From positions 27,134,412 through 27,198,411 of the forward strand of contig NC_092675.1 of assembly GCF_964355755.1 (NCBI RefSeq): a DNA stretch of 64,000 bases, read 5' to 3'. Under the pieces are notes generated by a model. It was not told where the DNA came from. It did no database searches and saw only the letters and a program-made list of their open reading frames with translations. Below, one piece after another: positions 48,001 to 57,352 of this stretch; position 1 is the stretch's first letter; every line of letters begins with the position of its first letter. Source of the DNA: Antedon mediterranea. Taxonomy: Eukaryota > Echinodermata > Crinoidea > Comatulida > Antedonidae. The translations under genes were made by a program, and so were the position numbers.

Positions 48001-50608
48001 CAGATTACTGGCTTCACTTTATATGTTTCCATAATGTGTTCGATCCAAAACCGGGTAATAATATGTACACCGCTTAGAGGTTTCAAAAAATTAGACGCTT
48101 TATCAATCCAGGATATTATACTATTATTACTGTAGGCTAAGCTATATCTTTATGGTCTTTGAACTAAAGATGTACACACCTTACTTAAGCTGTTGATAAG
48201 AGGATGCAACAATTCTTCTTTCAATGTTGCCTTAGCTACCAACTGGCACATCACCATGTATGATGCCGCCTTGTAATCCACCATCTTGGATTTCAGGCCT
48301 TTTAACAGGTATGGAATAAGTGTGGAGACATGATTCTCAGTGACTATGCGAAGGTTCTCTAAAGCTCCGACAAATGTAGAGGCATAGAATCCAATTACTA
48401 CTCTCAGTAAATTAGACTTGTTATCTGTAGTAGGAGTAGTATGAGCCTAGAAAAAATATCAATTGTTGTTATAACTTGGAAAAATCAGCAGAAGCCCTGC
48501 ATATCATTACATTCCTTGTATACACGGAAATAACACATACTCTTGATACTTCTCAGGAGTAAATTGTCTGTAGTGAAGTAAGGTTGAAGTAACTTAATAC
48601 AAAGTACGTCTTCATGGGTGCTACCCAAGGCTTACACCAAACAAACTGCTACTTCAGAGCTTATTTGCAACTGAACATTCTGTGTAATGCCAAGTAACAG
48701 TCAACATTTGTATTGTAGGGGGGCCTCATGAGACAAGCTATTGCTTCTAGTGTGGGCCCCGGTTGTTGTTGTTATAATAACTGAATAAATGTATATGAAG
48801 TAACATACCTTAATTGTTTTGAGAAGAATATCACCCACAAACTTTAAAAAGCTAATATTACTGCAGCATTGGTTTAGAAGTACTGTCCTAGACAAAGGGA
48901 CACCTGCAGTCTATAAAATCAATTAAAAACAGAATATTTATAAATATATAAGAATTAGGTGTTTAATATCATGGGAAATACAGTACTACTACGGTGATGT
49001 ATGCTATAAGTTATCTTGTTTTGTCATGGCTAAAAAATTGTTTTGTTTTAATTATGTTTCCAACAATCTTTAAGACTTAACGTTAATCCTGAAAAGTCTG
49101 AGAATTATTATTATCTACATGTTTAAAAAAAATAGACTAAAGCAGTAATTGCACTGGACTTTTTTTGGTAAGACTTATCATGGAGGTATTATTAACCGAA
49201 TAGTAAGTTTTACCATAAGAAGTTCTATTCTGTGCAAACAGCCTAGTAACTTGACTCGAGACTAATTGAGCTGCCTGGTAAGATTCAACAATCTTGCTTG
49301 CCTAGTAAAACATTAAAGGACTGTTCCACCTAGAGAGTGTAACACTTTCACTCTGCGAAACTTTCTGAGTCACAAACAAGAATATTGAGTCAAAAAGTCA
49401 CTTTTTTAAACAGGGAAAATAACCACTCACCATTTTTTTTTTTTTTTTTTATTTATTCAATTTCTGCCTTATACATAACAACGAAGACAAAACAATTATA
49501 AAAGGAGGCACGGAAAGACCAAACAGGTGCTAAACACCTATGCTAGTTGGTCAACTTACTTGTAGTGGTTGCAGCCAGTGCCAATGACTTGTTGGGTCTG
49601 TGATGTCTATCAACTGTAGAATACGTACAAAGATGTTTGTTTCATAGTAAGGCAGGATACACCGCATTAAACCTTCAATGTTGTAATGATACACATGAAA
49701 TCTGAAATTAAATATCAAAATTGATAAAATAAAAATTGGATTTGTTAATGTCTACCTATCATGCTAGTGAGAACACTAATGTTAACCACAATTGATTTCA
49801 TTCATTTCTTTATTTTGGATAGTACATCCACATCCAAAAAACAAGAAGAGAAACAATTACACCAGAAAATAAACAATATAAAGCAACTTCCACAAAACCA
49901 ACCTATAATATCCTAAAAAAAACAATTTGCACCAACGCTGATGTAGGTTGGATTGTGGAAGTACGGTAATTATGGTTTGAATCAGACTAATTGCAACTGT
50001 CATGAATTCTGTTCATAAAACTATGTATAGTTCCTCCAATATTCATAGGAAGAGGGAACATTATTCGTTACAAATGTCATACTAAAAACACACCTATGAA
50101 CAAGCCACTCCAAGGCCTTATGGGCCTGTTTCAATGGCAGATATGGTATCAGTCTTAGCAGGAACTGATTAATCTTTTCATCAAGGCTCTCATTAAACTC
50201 CTTCGACTGCACCGATCTCTCAAGAGACTTTGATGCTTCATCAAACAAAGTAGCCTCAAACTCCTCAAAACTGCCATCTAGATTTACTAACTCTTGCAGC
50301 CCATTGATACCTGAGGGAAAAAACAATAACTCAATTTTGTAAACGGCACTGCATCAGTGTAGCTCTACATACAAACTTTTCGGGCAGTTTAGTTTATAGC
50401 TTAGTATAATAATGGGTAATATTAGGCAGTGTGTGCCGGCTTTAAGACATCAAATGTTATTACCTATGTCATAGAAAGTCTCTCTGTCTAGCCGTGCTGC
50501 TTCGTTCGGGTCAAAGAGAAGGGACTTTCGTTGCGGATCCTCTCGTAGCTGTACAGCCTCTGTTTGCGGACGGGCTAGTTGCTTCAACTGAGTGGCTAAA
50601 GATGTCAT
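27009..50608 (-). CDS. HEATR1: HEAT repeat-containing protein 1 (UTP10/BAP28), complete
   Basis: A component of the nucleolar small-subunit processome, needed for Pol I transcription and early 18S pre-rRNA processing. The start MTSLATQLKQLARP, an N-terminal SLLFDPNEAA..DR, ALEWLVHR, and the end QCQKVIGELENTLGEPLQKYF match the family. Forty-one coding exons with all phases closed give 2162 residues (human about 2144). Exon ends on the minus strand include 50608-50464, 50310-50094, 49701-49560, 48910-48809, 48446-48180, 47626-47541, 47038-46799, 46475-46371, 45424-45307, 45192-45091, 44678-44583, 44026-43938, 43832-43624, 43509-43388, 42771-42580, 42130-41908, 41781-41627, 41364-41190, 40900-40716 and 40480-40316. 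The remaining exons are listed in the next entry. The protein is almost wholly alpha-solenoid HEAT repeats. Introns are loaded with MITEs and SINEs; no exon is disrupted. Confidence 0.97.
27638..27800 (-). repeat. Foldback repeat with a hammerhead-like core in a HEATR1 intron
   Basis: TGTGGTACACCACATTATTAGT (left) and CTAATATATGTGGTGTACCGC (right) are inverted. Between them the minus strand has CTAAGGA (27758-27752), a six-pair stem AATCAA/TTGATT, then GAAAC and GUC (27733-27726). The G-to-A change in CUGA and the poor stem I suggest an inactive relic. The strand is the HEATR1 sense strand. Confidence 0.55.
28473..28497. repeat. (TA)n microsatellite
   Basis: About eleven uninterrupted TA dinucleotides in a HEATR1 intron. 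Confidence 0.9.
30052..30345. mobile_element. MITE, family C
   Basis: The terminal inverted repeats are AGCCGATTTTCCACTAGGCG and a near-exact inverse ending GGTGGAAAATCGGCT. A 5' fragment of the same family appears at about 28945-29020 (TTTCACTAGGAGAATTTGTT). Non-coding, within a HEATR1 intron. Confidence 0.75.
32018..32110. repeat. Dispersed repeat, left half (split by a transposon)
   Basis: It matches the left part of 8590-8790 (TTACACGCTTTCATC, ATGCATACGCGA, TTGGGGG, CTATTTAATTATT). The right part resumes at 32729. Confidence 0.75.
32111..32728. mobile_element. Harbinger-like TIR transposon (non-autonomous)
   Basis: The ends are inverted copies, TACCCCTTTCACACCAAAA and TTTTGGTGTGAAAGGGGTA, followed by repeated ACTCCGGAG words. 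Comparison with the empty repeat at 8590-8790 indicates a 3-bp TTA target, with the left copy mutated, which is typical of the PIF/Harbinger group. The interior has internal TIR-like duplications (GGTGTGAAAGG near 32183 and 32287) and no transposase. Confidence 0.7.
32821..32871. repeat. Perfect 21-bp-arm hairpin
   Basis: The arms 32821-32841 and 32851-32871 are exact reverse complements (starting CGGTGTGTTTTTCTCC), with a 9-nt loop TTTCACTCA. It lies in the HEATR1 intron just 3' (plus strand) of the Harbinger-like insertion. Confidence 0.92.
33205..33445 (+). mobile_element. tRNA-derived SINE, family S2
   Basis: An A-box-like GTGGTCAAGCGGTTAAGAC, followed by GTACGTCCAGTGTACACACC and GTTCATGTGCATC. 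The tail phrase (CCAGTGTACA...TGTGCACTTTAAAGAACC) recurs at 13953-13995, 56945-56990 and 58370-58410. Confidence 0.55.
33836..34526. mobile_element. CCTCCGCCAAGGAGG element, long copy
   Basis: It starts CCTCCGCCAAGGAGGTATAT and ends GGCGGAGGTATGCACTCTCA followed by GAGTGGCTTTCTAGT. The same ends in inverse order bound 59455-60006, and 24503-24870 is a third copy. No coding capacity. A non-autonomous transposon is likely; the superfamily is not resolved. Confidence 0.7.
36248..36390 (+). mobile_element. tRNA-derived SINE, family S3, copy 1
   Basis: A-box-like TAGCTTGGTGGTTAACC, B-box-like GAGTTCAATCCT, then CTTTCAACTCCACTCCCT and CAAATGAGACTTA. The order matches 52482-52610. Confidence 0.65.
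36741..36890. mobile_element. Foldback MITE, family A, copy 5
   Basis: The left terminus is eroded, while the right ends GATAGTGTAGACAGGGCTTA. The word GATGTGCCCAAATATGGTAG is present three times in tandem, an internal expansion not seen in the other copies. It ends 10 bp before the HEATR1 donor at 36900. Confidence 0.82.
37190..37570. mobile_element. Long foldback element with paired CRE palindromes
   Basis: AACGATCGACGATAAATA (about 37213) and TATTTATCGTCGATCGTT (about 37551) are exact inverses. An inner inverted pair CAATCAAATGACGTCATGAT / ATCATGACGTCATTTGATTG puts TGACGTCA at 37355-37362 and 37422-37429. It is inside a HEATR1 intron. Confidence 0.75.
39674..39815. mobile_element. Foldback MITE, family A, copy 6
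   Basis: CACTGTCTACACATCAAAC at the left and TTATAGTGTAGACAGATCTT at the right enclose the ATATATGGACATGATGATG core. Confidence 0.82.
41455..41617. mobile_element. Foldback MITE, family A, copy 7
   Basis: AAGCTCTGTCTACACTATCA at the left and TATGATAGTGTAAACA at the right. It is 10 bp inside the intron from the HEATR1 donor at 41627. Confidence 0.85.
42866..43006. mobile_element. Foldback MITE, family A, copy 8
   Basis: AAGCTCTGTCCACACTATCA at the left and CTAGTGTAGACAGAGCTTAA at the right. It sits inside an older sequence with AACCCCTATTAAGGGGACAC at 42841 and CCTTTAATAGGGGGTTTCCC after it, so it may itself be nested in another foldback. Confidence 0.85.
46594..46769. mobile_element. Foldback MITE, family A, copy 9
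   Basis: Full-length: AAGCTCTGTCTACACTATCA and TTTGATAGTGTAGACAGAGC, with a duplicated CATATCACTACCNTAT interior. It is close to the 46799 border of HEATR1 exon 7. Confidence 0.9.
47184..47493. mobile_element. MITE family B copy 2 with a nested family A MITE
   Basis: The outer element has TTGGTTTCCTCCCACTAGGA at the left and TTAGTGGGAACCAGG at the right. It shares TTGACCAATGACAGGCGG with 20196-20341. A family A copy (47321-47477) is inserted between CATTGCGTCT and TAGTGGGAACC, so the order of insertions is B first, then A. Confidence 0.8.
47852..48117 (+). mobile_element. tRNA-derived SINE, family S1, copy 2
   Basis: A box TGTAGCGCAGTGTGTTGAAC, B box CGTTTGAATCCAAC, then a body with TTAGACAAGATACTTTACTT and an end ACCGCTTAGAGGTTTCAAAA. 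It is the inverse-orientation match of 11605-11852. Confidence 0.8.
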
Positions 50609-51693
50609 TTTTCTTTTAACCTGAAAAGAAATTTTATTATTGCCATAAAACAAAAAACATGTAATCGAAAAACAAAACCGAGCAAGTACAGTTAGCCAGA
50701 AACTTAATCACTATTATTATTAATTAATAATAGGCTATTATTCAATAAAAAATACTTCACATGGCACAATTTGAATTAAATTAAAGTTGTTGCGGACCAT
50801 GTCACATGCCGTTTAAGCTCTGGCTCAGGACTCCATCTAGGTCTTCTTTCAAGAGAGGGCCATTCTAGCTTTATTATAGTAAAGTACTACAAGTACAAAA
50901 CTATTCACTGTCTGTGACTAGGATGGATCTAATTACAGTACCCTCCTCCATTGCTGGGGGTATAGGATAGGCCAGTAGTAGCCTAGCTAGTAGCATTGTT
51001 GCAGTGTTATCAATAATGCAACTCAACTGCATGCTGCTGTTGTGCTTGTTTTATGTTGATTGCCAATTTACGTGAATACTGAATACAATAAATAAATAGC
51101 TTTTTCTGAGTACAAACCAATTGACAACATGTAATTATTATAAATATTATAAATGCTTAGTTTTTATAAATGAACACTACAAATGAAATGCCATCCTACC
51201 TTATTAGGGCCTACTTATTATTGCGAGAACCACATGTCACATGTGTGTCGATCAACAACGTGTTTTGGGGGATGCCCTCACGACCAACAATAGTAATGAA
51301 AATAACTTTCAAAACATTCTTGTTTCAGCTTTTTCTCTATAGAAAAACACTATCCCAGTAATAATAATAATATAAAAACATTTCTATATTACTAATTTAT
51401 AAACAATAATTAATAAATGTCTGATGTTTATCTTAAAATAAGTAAATAAATAAAATTATTTTTAAAATGGGAATAAATGAATAGGGGCCTAGGCTAGTAG
51501 TAGGCCTAGCTAGCTGGGCCTAGGCTATAATAGTCTATAGTATAGAGGGCGTACAACCGGATAACGTCATTCTCAATTAATGGCTGCCTTCTAGAAAATT
51601 TGAGATTCATCATTCGTATCATTGACACATTTTTAGTATTTATACACAAAGCATCACTTTATTTGTGAACTGTTTCTGTTTGATTTACTCATA
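50609..51693. promoter_or_regulatory. Divergent promoter interval HEATR1 / RAD23
   Basis: The start codons of HEATR1 (minus, 50608) and RAD23 (plus, 51694) face away from each other across 1085 bp with no gene between. The interval includes a CTAG-rich cluster at about 51483-51535. Shared or bidirectional control is inferred from geometry; no TATA box was identified. Confidence 0.6.
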
Positions 51694-54600
51694 ATGCTTA
51701 TAACAATTAAAACGTTACAACAAGTAACTTTCAAGATAGATATTGAGGAAACATGTTCGGTAAGTTCGTAATGACTAAGTTAGGCCCCCAACTTTTACGA
51801 CCTGTGCTGTGCCGCGAGGGAAGTGGGCACACTGTGTAGTGTGGGAAGTCAAACGAGGTGTGCATGTGCTTGTGAATTTTGGCCTAGAAAAATAATTAAT
51901 GTTGAGTTACTTCTTGATTCATTCTTTTTAATTTGCCTTAGACTTAGACCTATACTATCCCAAATCTAGGTAGGGCCTGGCCCTAGGTAGCTAGCCTATA
52001 GATAGGAGGTAAAATGAAATACGAGCAAATGCAGTTACTGTGTAGAACCTCCTACAGTTATCACTGGCAACATCTTTGTTATCCCTGTCGGTGTCAGTCT
52101 TCCGAACAAGTTTCATTTCTATGTAATTGGTTTTTCAGGTTAAAGAATTAAAAGAGAAAATAGAAAATGAAAAGGGTAAAGATGGTTTTCCAGCAAATGG
52201 ACAGAAACTGATTTATGCCGGTACGTTACTGCTCACTTAACATTCATTTTATATGTTTAATTTTGTTCAGTTTTCCAACTTTCGCCTAGAATAAAGTACT
52301 GTAGATAATCAGGTTATTAGTATTTTTATATCGAATTTATTTCTTTTGTTTTAGGTAAAATTTTGAGTGATGATGTAGAGCTTAAAGAATATAATATAGT
52401 TCCTGAAAATTTTGTAGTTGTTATGGTAACTAAGGTAAGGATTTGCTTATAAAATAATTTATTCTTCAACTTGTATTGTGTAGTTGGTGCTATAGCATGG
52501 TGACTAATATGCCTTCAAATCCCAAGGTCAACGGTTCAATCCTGAGCTAGATCCACACTGTTTCAACTCGACTCCCTCAGACTCCAATGAGAAGTTTATA
52601 AACAGAGTGTATGCGCGCCTCAGTAGTTTATATTATCCCGTGAATTGGAGAGTTACTTGCTGTTAAAAAATCATGGTTTATTAATGTTATTCTGTATTTA
52701 GCAGGCTAAAGCAAGTACACCTGCCCCAGCACCAACCCCGGCAGCTACCTCTGCTCCCCCAGCAGCAGCTGCACCAGCAGCCACACCAGTAGCCACACCA
52801 GCCTCTGATACAAAAGAAACAAGTAAGCCACAAGAAGAAACAAAAAAAACTGAAACAACTCCAGCAAGGTAAATATTAAGTTGCAGTGGTCACCACATTC
52901 ATTCTTTGACTAAAAATTCTCCTGACTACCAGGGGAAATCTATAAATACAGTCAACTCTCCCAATACCGGACTCTCCCAAAACCGGAATTCACGAAAAAC
53001 CGGACTTTTTTGGAGGGCCCAATTTTTCCCTATTCTAAATGTACTGTAATTTATTAAGAAAACCGGAATACCCAATTCCGGAATCCGGACAAATTATGAA
53101 GTACAAAACACGAAAATTAGCGTCTGAAAACCGGACTGACAGTTAAAAAACTCCAAATATTTACAAAAACAACGTAACATAGTCGTCGCTCACTCGGATT
53201 CAATACATTCACAATGTACAAAAGCTTTTAACCATACCCTGACCATGCATGAAGTGCGCGACGTTTCGCGGTACGATCAAATAATGTTGCCATGGAGCGC
53301 TACACTGTGATTGACAGGTCAGTTTATTGTTAACCCACGAGGCGGCAATTGCTTTGTTGCGTATCGAACTGCGGTGGGCTAGGGCTTTTTCACATCGAAG
53401 CGCTATGTCTTAATGTCTATTAACAGGGAGTTGTTAACAACTCCCTGTTTTTTAGCATATGAATTGTTTTTTAATAAAGTTCAATTTACATTCCACTTTG
53501 TGTCTTTGTTTTGTTTAAATTATTGTTAAATTCAAAATTGCAATATGACTTTAAAAAGGAATGTTTCACTAAAAATGTGCATCCATTATAAATTTGGAAA
53601 TCATTATGGCAAAACGTAAACGGAATGAACTTGACTTAACTAGTGTTAATAAACTTTGAAATGTTACCAATTAATTATTGTGTCATTATTGCTTGGCTCG
53701 TTTACCTAATCAATTTTCATCATTGCTATCAAATTACGTCAAAATAAAGGAGCTTAAAAAGCATGTGGTGTAGGTGTGGGCGTTTTTATTTGATTATGAC
53801 ACCTCTGCACATGCGCATCAATCAAAGCCCCGCTTTGCTATTTTTATCACCCATGCTGCTGCTGCTAGCTAGCTCACGAAAAACAATAAACAGACCGAAA
53901 TTATGTTCACCGTACGTACGTAGGCCTTTTTGCCGTTAAAAACACATTGAGAAACAATAATTTACTATTGTAACATGTTTTATTGGTACAGTAAATAATG
54001 TAACTTTTAAAAAAGGTAAATTGAATTAGCTTAATAATAAATATTAATAAAGTAGGCCTAGGCCTATCAGTATTTATTTAATTAAAACTAGCTTGACACA
54101 ATCATAGCCTAGGCCTTCCCTACGCTAGACCGTACCGGGCAGCATTCGGACCGGTGATTCAAAGCATTTTCAGTGACAAGTGACAAATATGTTTTCAGGA
54201 AACCGGACTTTCGAAAAACCGGAAAATATATGCCCGCCCAAGGGTGTCCGGTATTGGGAGAGTTGACTGTAGTTATATCATTAGGTATACTTATAATTAT
54301 TATTTATGGGAAATACCTCGCTTAAGTGTGAATAGTAATTATGGCTGGAGGTCACATTATAATGTATCATACAATTGCTTTTTTTAATCAAAAGATGTCT
54401 GTATTTAATAGAAATCGTTCGTAATCGTATTGTTTTTCAGCGATCCTAGCCCGCCCTCTGAATCAACTGATGCACCAGCTGAAGGCGCGAGTGCAAGCAC
54501 GTTGTCACAAGCAGAATCCGCTTTAGTTATCGGTGCCGAGTATGAACATATGGTATCACAATTGATGGCAATGGGCTTTGGTCGAGACAAGGTTATTCTA

Positions 54601-57352
54601 GCACTTCGAGCAAGTTTCAACAATCCAGACAGGGCTACAGAATATCTTTTGAGTGTAAGATAACATACAGTTTTCTTTACTACTTGTTGCAACTTCTCAT
54701 ATTATATCTGATAAATAATGACTAAACTAAAATTGTTAAATATTAGGGAATTCCAGAAAGTGTAACAAGGGAAATGAATGCCACAGCTGCTGCGGCTGCA
54801 GAAGCCCAGTCAGCTGCTGCACAGGGAGGACAGCCAGCAACAGACCAAACACCAGCAAGGGCACCTCCAGCAGCTGTCCCTGCTGCTACAGGCCAACCGG
54901 TAGCAGTGCCACCAGCTCAATTCCCTGCTGGACAGGAAGCCTCAAGTGCAGGTATGTTGTTATTAAAAAATAATGTAATTATTAAACTTTTTGCGATAAA
55001 TTTTTCCATACATTTTTAGTTGTCTTAGTAAATTAAATAGTTATTGATACTTAATTTCTGTAACATAAAATATTGGATCAACTTTTTTTGGCAAAAACAG
55101 TTCTTTATGAATAAACATTACATTTATACTTGTAACTAAATGCAAATCTTTTTATCATAATGTAGTATATTTATGTAAACACTTATATCTGTCTACACTA
55201 TCAAACTTGTGCTGGTGATATCCCCAAATATGGTAGTGATATGACATCATCATCTCCATATATGGGCACATCTTATTTTTTTGTCACATAAAATTTGATA
55301 GTGTAGACAGAGCTCTATTGTATGTTTATGTATGTTTACTTTGTAGAAGATCCATTAGGCTTTTTACGACTTCAACCAGAATTTCAACAAATGAGGCAAA
55401 TGTTGCGGCAAAACCCAAACCTATTGCCGGCACTTTTACAACAGCTAGGACAATCAAATCCCCCTCTCTTACAGGTACCACACAATTTCTTTTACTGATT
55501 CACTTGCAATTACAAATGTAGAAAAACGGTTTACTGTCACTTTTACTGTAAATACAGTTAACCCTCCTTTGAGACATCCCAATTAAAACACTTTCCCATG
55601 AAATGAAATAGGGGAAAATAAAACTGACCAACCACTATTAAAGTTAAAGATGTATTGTCCCCCTGAAAAAATACCGTAAAACCTCGAAAAGAAGCCCATG
55701 GGCTTAAACCTCGAGAAGAAGCCCATCTCGAAAAGAAGCCCCCCTCTACAGTTTATAAAAGTACTCGAAAAGAAGCCCATCTCGAAATGAAGCCCCCTGG
55801 GCTTCTTTTCAAGATAGTATGGGCTTCTTTTCGAGATAGATTACTATACTGTATTAAGAATGTAGGTTTATTAACTGAACGTCAAAGGAACAGAAATAAA
55901 CAATACAAACACCTGATTAAGAGTTACTGTAGTAGGATAATTTAATGCCAGATACTTGTGATGCAGACTGATGATAATAATGAATATGTATGATCGAGTT
56001 TATCATACATTTATTTTACAGTTTATTGTCGTCCAAATGGTGCTTTGATCGATCTTGTATCTTTTTCTTGTCTGCTTTGTTGGCAAATATGTAAAATCGG
56101 CAGGGAATTTTCACAAATGATTGTATTTGACGGTGAATCATAGGACTGTTTTTTTTGCTTTTTATATTGTTTTTAATTGGTATATTTAACATAATTTCAT
56201 GATTGAAAAAAATGTCTCAAAAGTCATATTATTGTAGTAGAAATTCACAAAATTTACAGCATGCATTTCGAAAAGAAGCCCCCCTCTACAGTTTGCAAAA
56301 GTACTCTCGAAAAGAAGCCCATCTCGAAAAGAAGCCCACCCAAGAGCACTAAAAAAAGAAGAAGCCCATGGGCTTCTTTTCGAGGTTTTACGGTAATTCT
56401 TTAAAAAATTTGTGTTGAATATACCATTTTAAAGTAACATAATAAGTATCCACTTTGACTAAAAATTGGATCGAAAAAAAATGTATTACGAATTTACCTG
56501 AAAAAACTGTATTACCTGAAAAAACTGTATTTAAAGCAAAAAATGGTCAAATTGATTAATTAATCTTCATTTTTCAAGTTTTTGGGGGGATAACACATCT
56601 TTTAATGTCTGTTTTAATGCTTTGATTACACACACTATATTGCGTAAGTATTGTTCACAAAAATCTTTACTAATGATATTTAAATGTCTTTTGACAGCTT
56701 ATTAATCAACATCAACAAAGTTTTATTGAGCTTCTGAACGAGCAAGAGAGTACAGGGGTACCTGTGAGTGCAGGAGGCGGGGGAACTGGGACGGGAACAG
56801 GGGGTGGAAGAGGTGCCAGGCAGCCTGCACAAGTTGCAATACAAATTACACCAGAAGAAAGGGAAGCCATAGATAGGGTAAGTACACACAATCAAAGTTC
56901 CATAATAGCTGTAACAGGTTTAAGTCTCTCCTTGAATGTACTGGAAGTCCAGTGTACCCAAGTTGGTGTGCACTTTAAAGAACCCAGTGCATCTTTAACA
57001 AAAGAAGGTTGTGACCCCATTGTGGACACATGAATGCGCACTATTTGGTGTATTTGGTATATTTAGGCATATCACTACCATATTTGGGCACATCACACTT
57101 TTTTTGTCAAACTAGTTTGATAGTGTAGACAGAGATTTAGGCAAGATGCACATTGAGATGGTAATACTGTAATAAAAACACATTATAAATTGTATCCAAA
57201 ATAACTTTCAAACTCTTGCTATTGTTGTTTTACAGTTGAAACAATTAGGTTTCTCGGAAAATGATGTCATCCAAGCGTACTTTGCCTGCGAGAAAAACGA
57301 AAACTTAGCAGCAAACTTTTTGCTTCAGCCGGATGATTCAGACGATGCTTAG
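51694..57352 (+). CDS. RAD23B: RAD23 (UV excision repair / ubiquitin receptor)
   Basis: Shuttles polyubiquitinated proteins to the proteasome and stabilises XPC in nucleotide-excision repair. Exons: 51694-51759, 52139-52220, 52355-52434, 52705-52868, 54441-54654, 54747-54951, 55347-55474, 56698-56877, 57236-57352; phases close and give 411 residues, close to human RAD23B (409). Domains: ubiquitin-like (1-76, [14 protein letters not shown]), an Ala/Pro/Thr linker, UBA1 (about 160-202, [22 protein letters not shown]), the XPC-binding STI1 domain (about 272-330, [16 protein letters not shown]), a Gly/Thr-rich spacer, and UBA2 (about 362-408, [19 protein letters not shown]). The acceptor of exon 4 is TAGCAG, so a CAG (Gln) may be included or skipped. 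The B paralogue name is by overall similarity; invertebrates usually have one RAD23. Confidence 0.97.
52482..52610 (+). mobile_element. tRNA-derived SINE, family S3, copy 2
   Basis: A-box-like TATAGCATGGTGACTAATA, B-box GGTTCAATCCTGAG, then TTTCAACTCGACTCCCTCAG. Collinear with 36248-36390. It is in RAD23 intron 3. Confidence 0.65.
52949..54269. mobile_element. pogo/Tigger-like non-autonomous transposon
   Basis: The terminal inverted repeats start CAGTCAACTCTCCCAATACC (52949) and end in its inverse at 54269, flanked by TA on both sides. This is the end type and TA target of pogo/Tigger elements of the Tc1/mariner superfamily. Subterminal AACCGGACTTTC-like words repeat at both ends. An inner palindrome AACAGGGAGTTGTTAACAAC... 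lies at about 53425-53452. No transposase frame. It occupies most of RAD23 intron 4. Confidence 0.85.
55186..55315. mobile_element. Foldback MITE, family A, copy 10
   Basis: TCTGTCTACACTATCAAACT at the left and TTTGATAGTGTAGACAGAGC at the right. It ends about 30 bp before the RAD23 exon 7 acceptor at 55346. Confidence 0.87.
55645..56605. mobile_element. Nested MITEs in RAD23 intron 7
   Basis: The outer ends are TTAAAGATGTATTGTCCCCC (55645) and its imperfect inverse TTGGGGGGATAACACATCTT (to about 56602). Inside, a second element at 55674-56393 has inverted ends CCGTAAAACCTCGAAAAGAA / TTCTTTTCGAGGTTTTACGG between TA dinucleotides, with many CTCGAAAAGAAGCCC sub-repeats, also Tc1/mariner-like. 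The inner element must have arrived later. Confidence 0.8.
57042..57139. mobile_element. Foldback MITE, family A, copy 11 (left arm lost)
   Basis: Only CATATCACTACCATATTTGG and the right terminus TTTGATAGTGTAGACAGAG remain. Just upstream, 56940-57010 carries an S2-type SINE tail (GTGCACTTTAAAGAACCC), which may have replaced the left arm. Confidence 0.8.
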
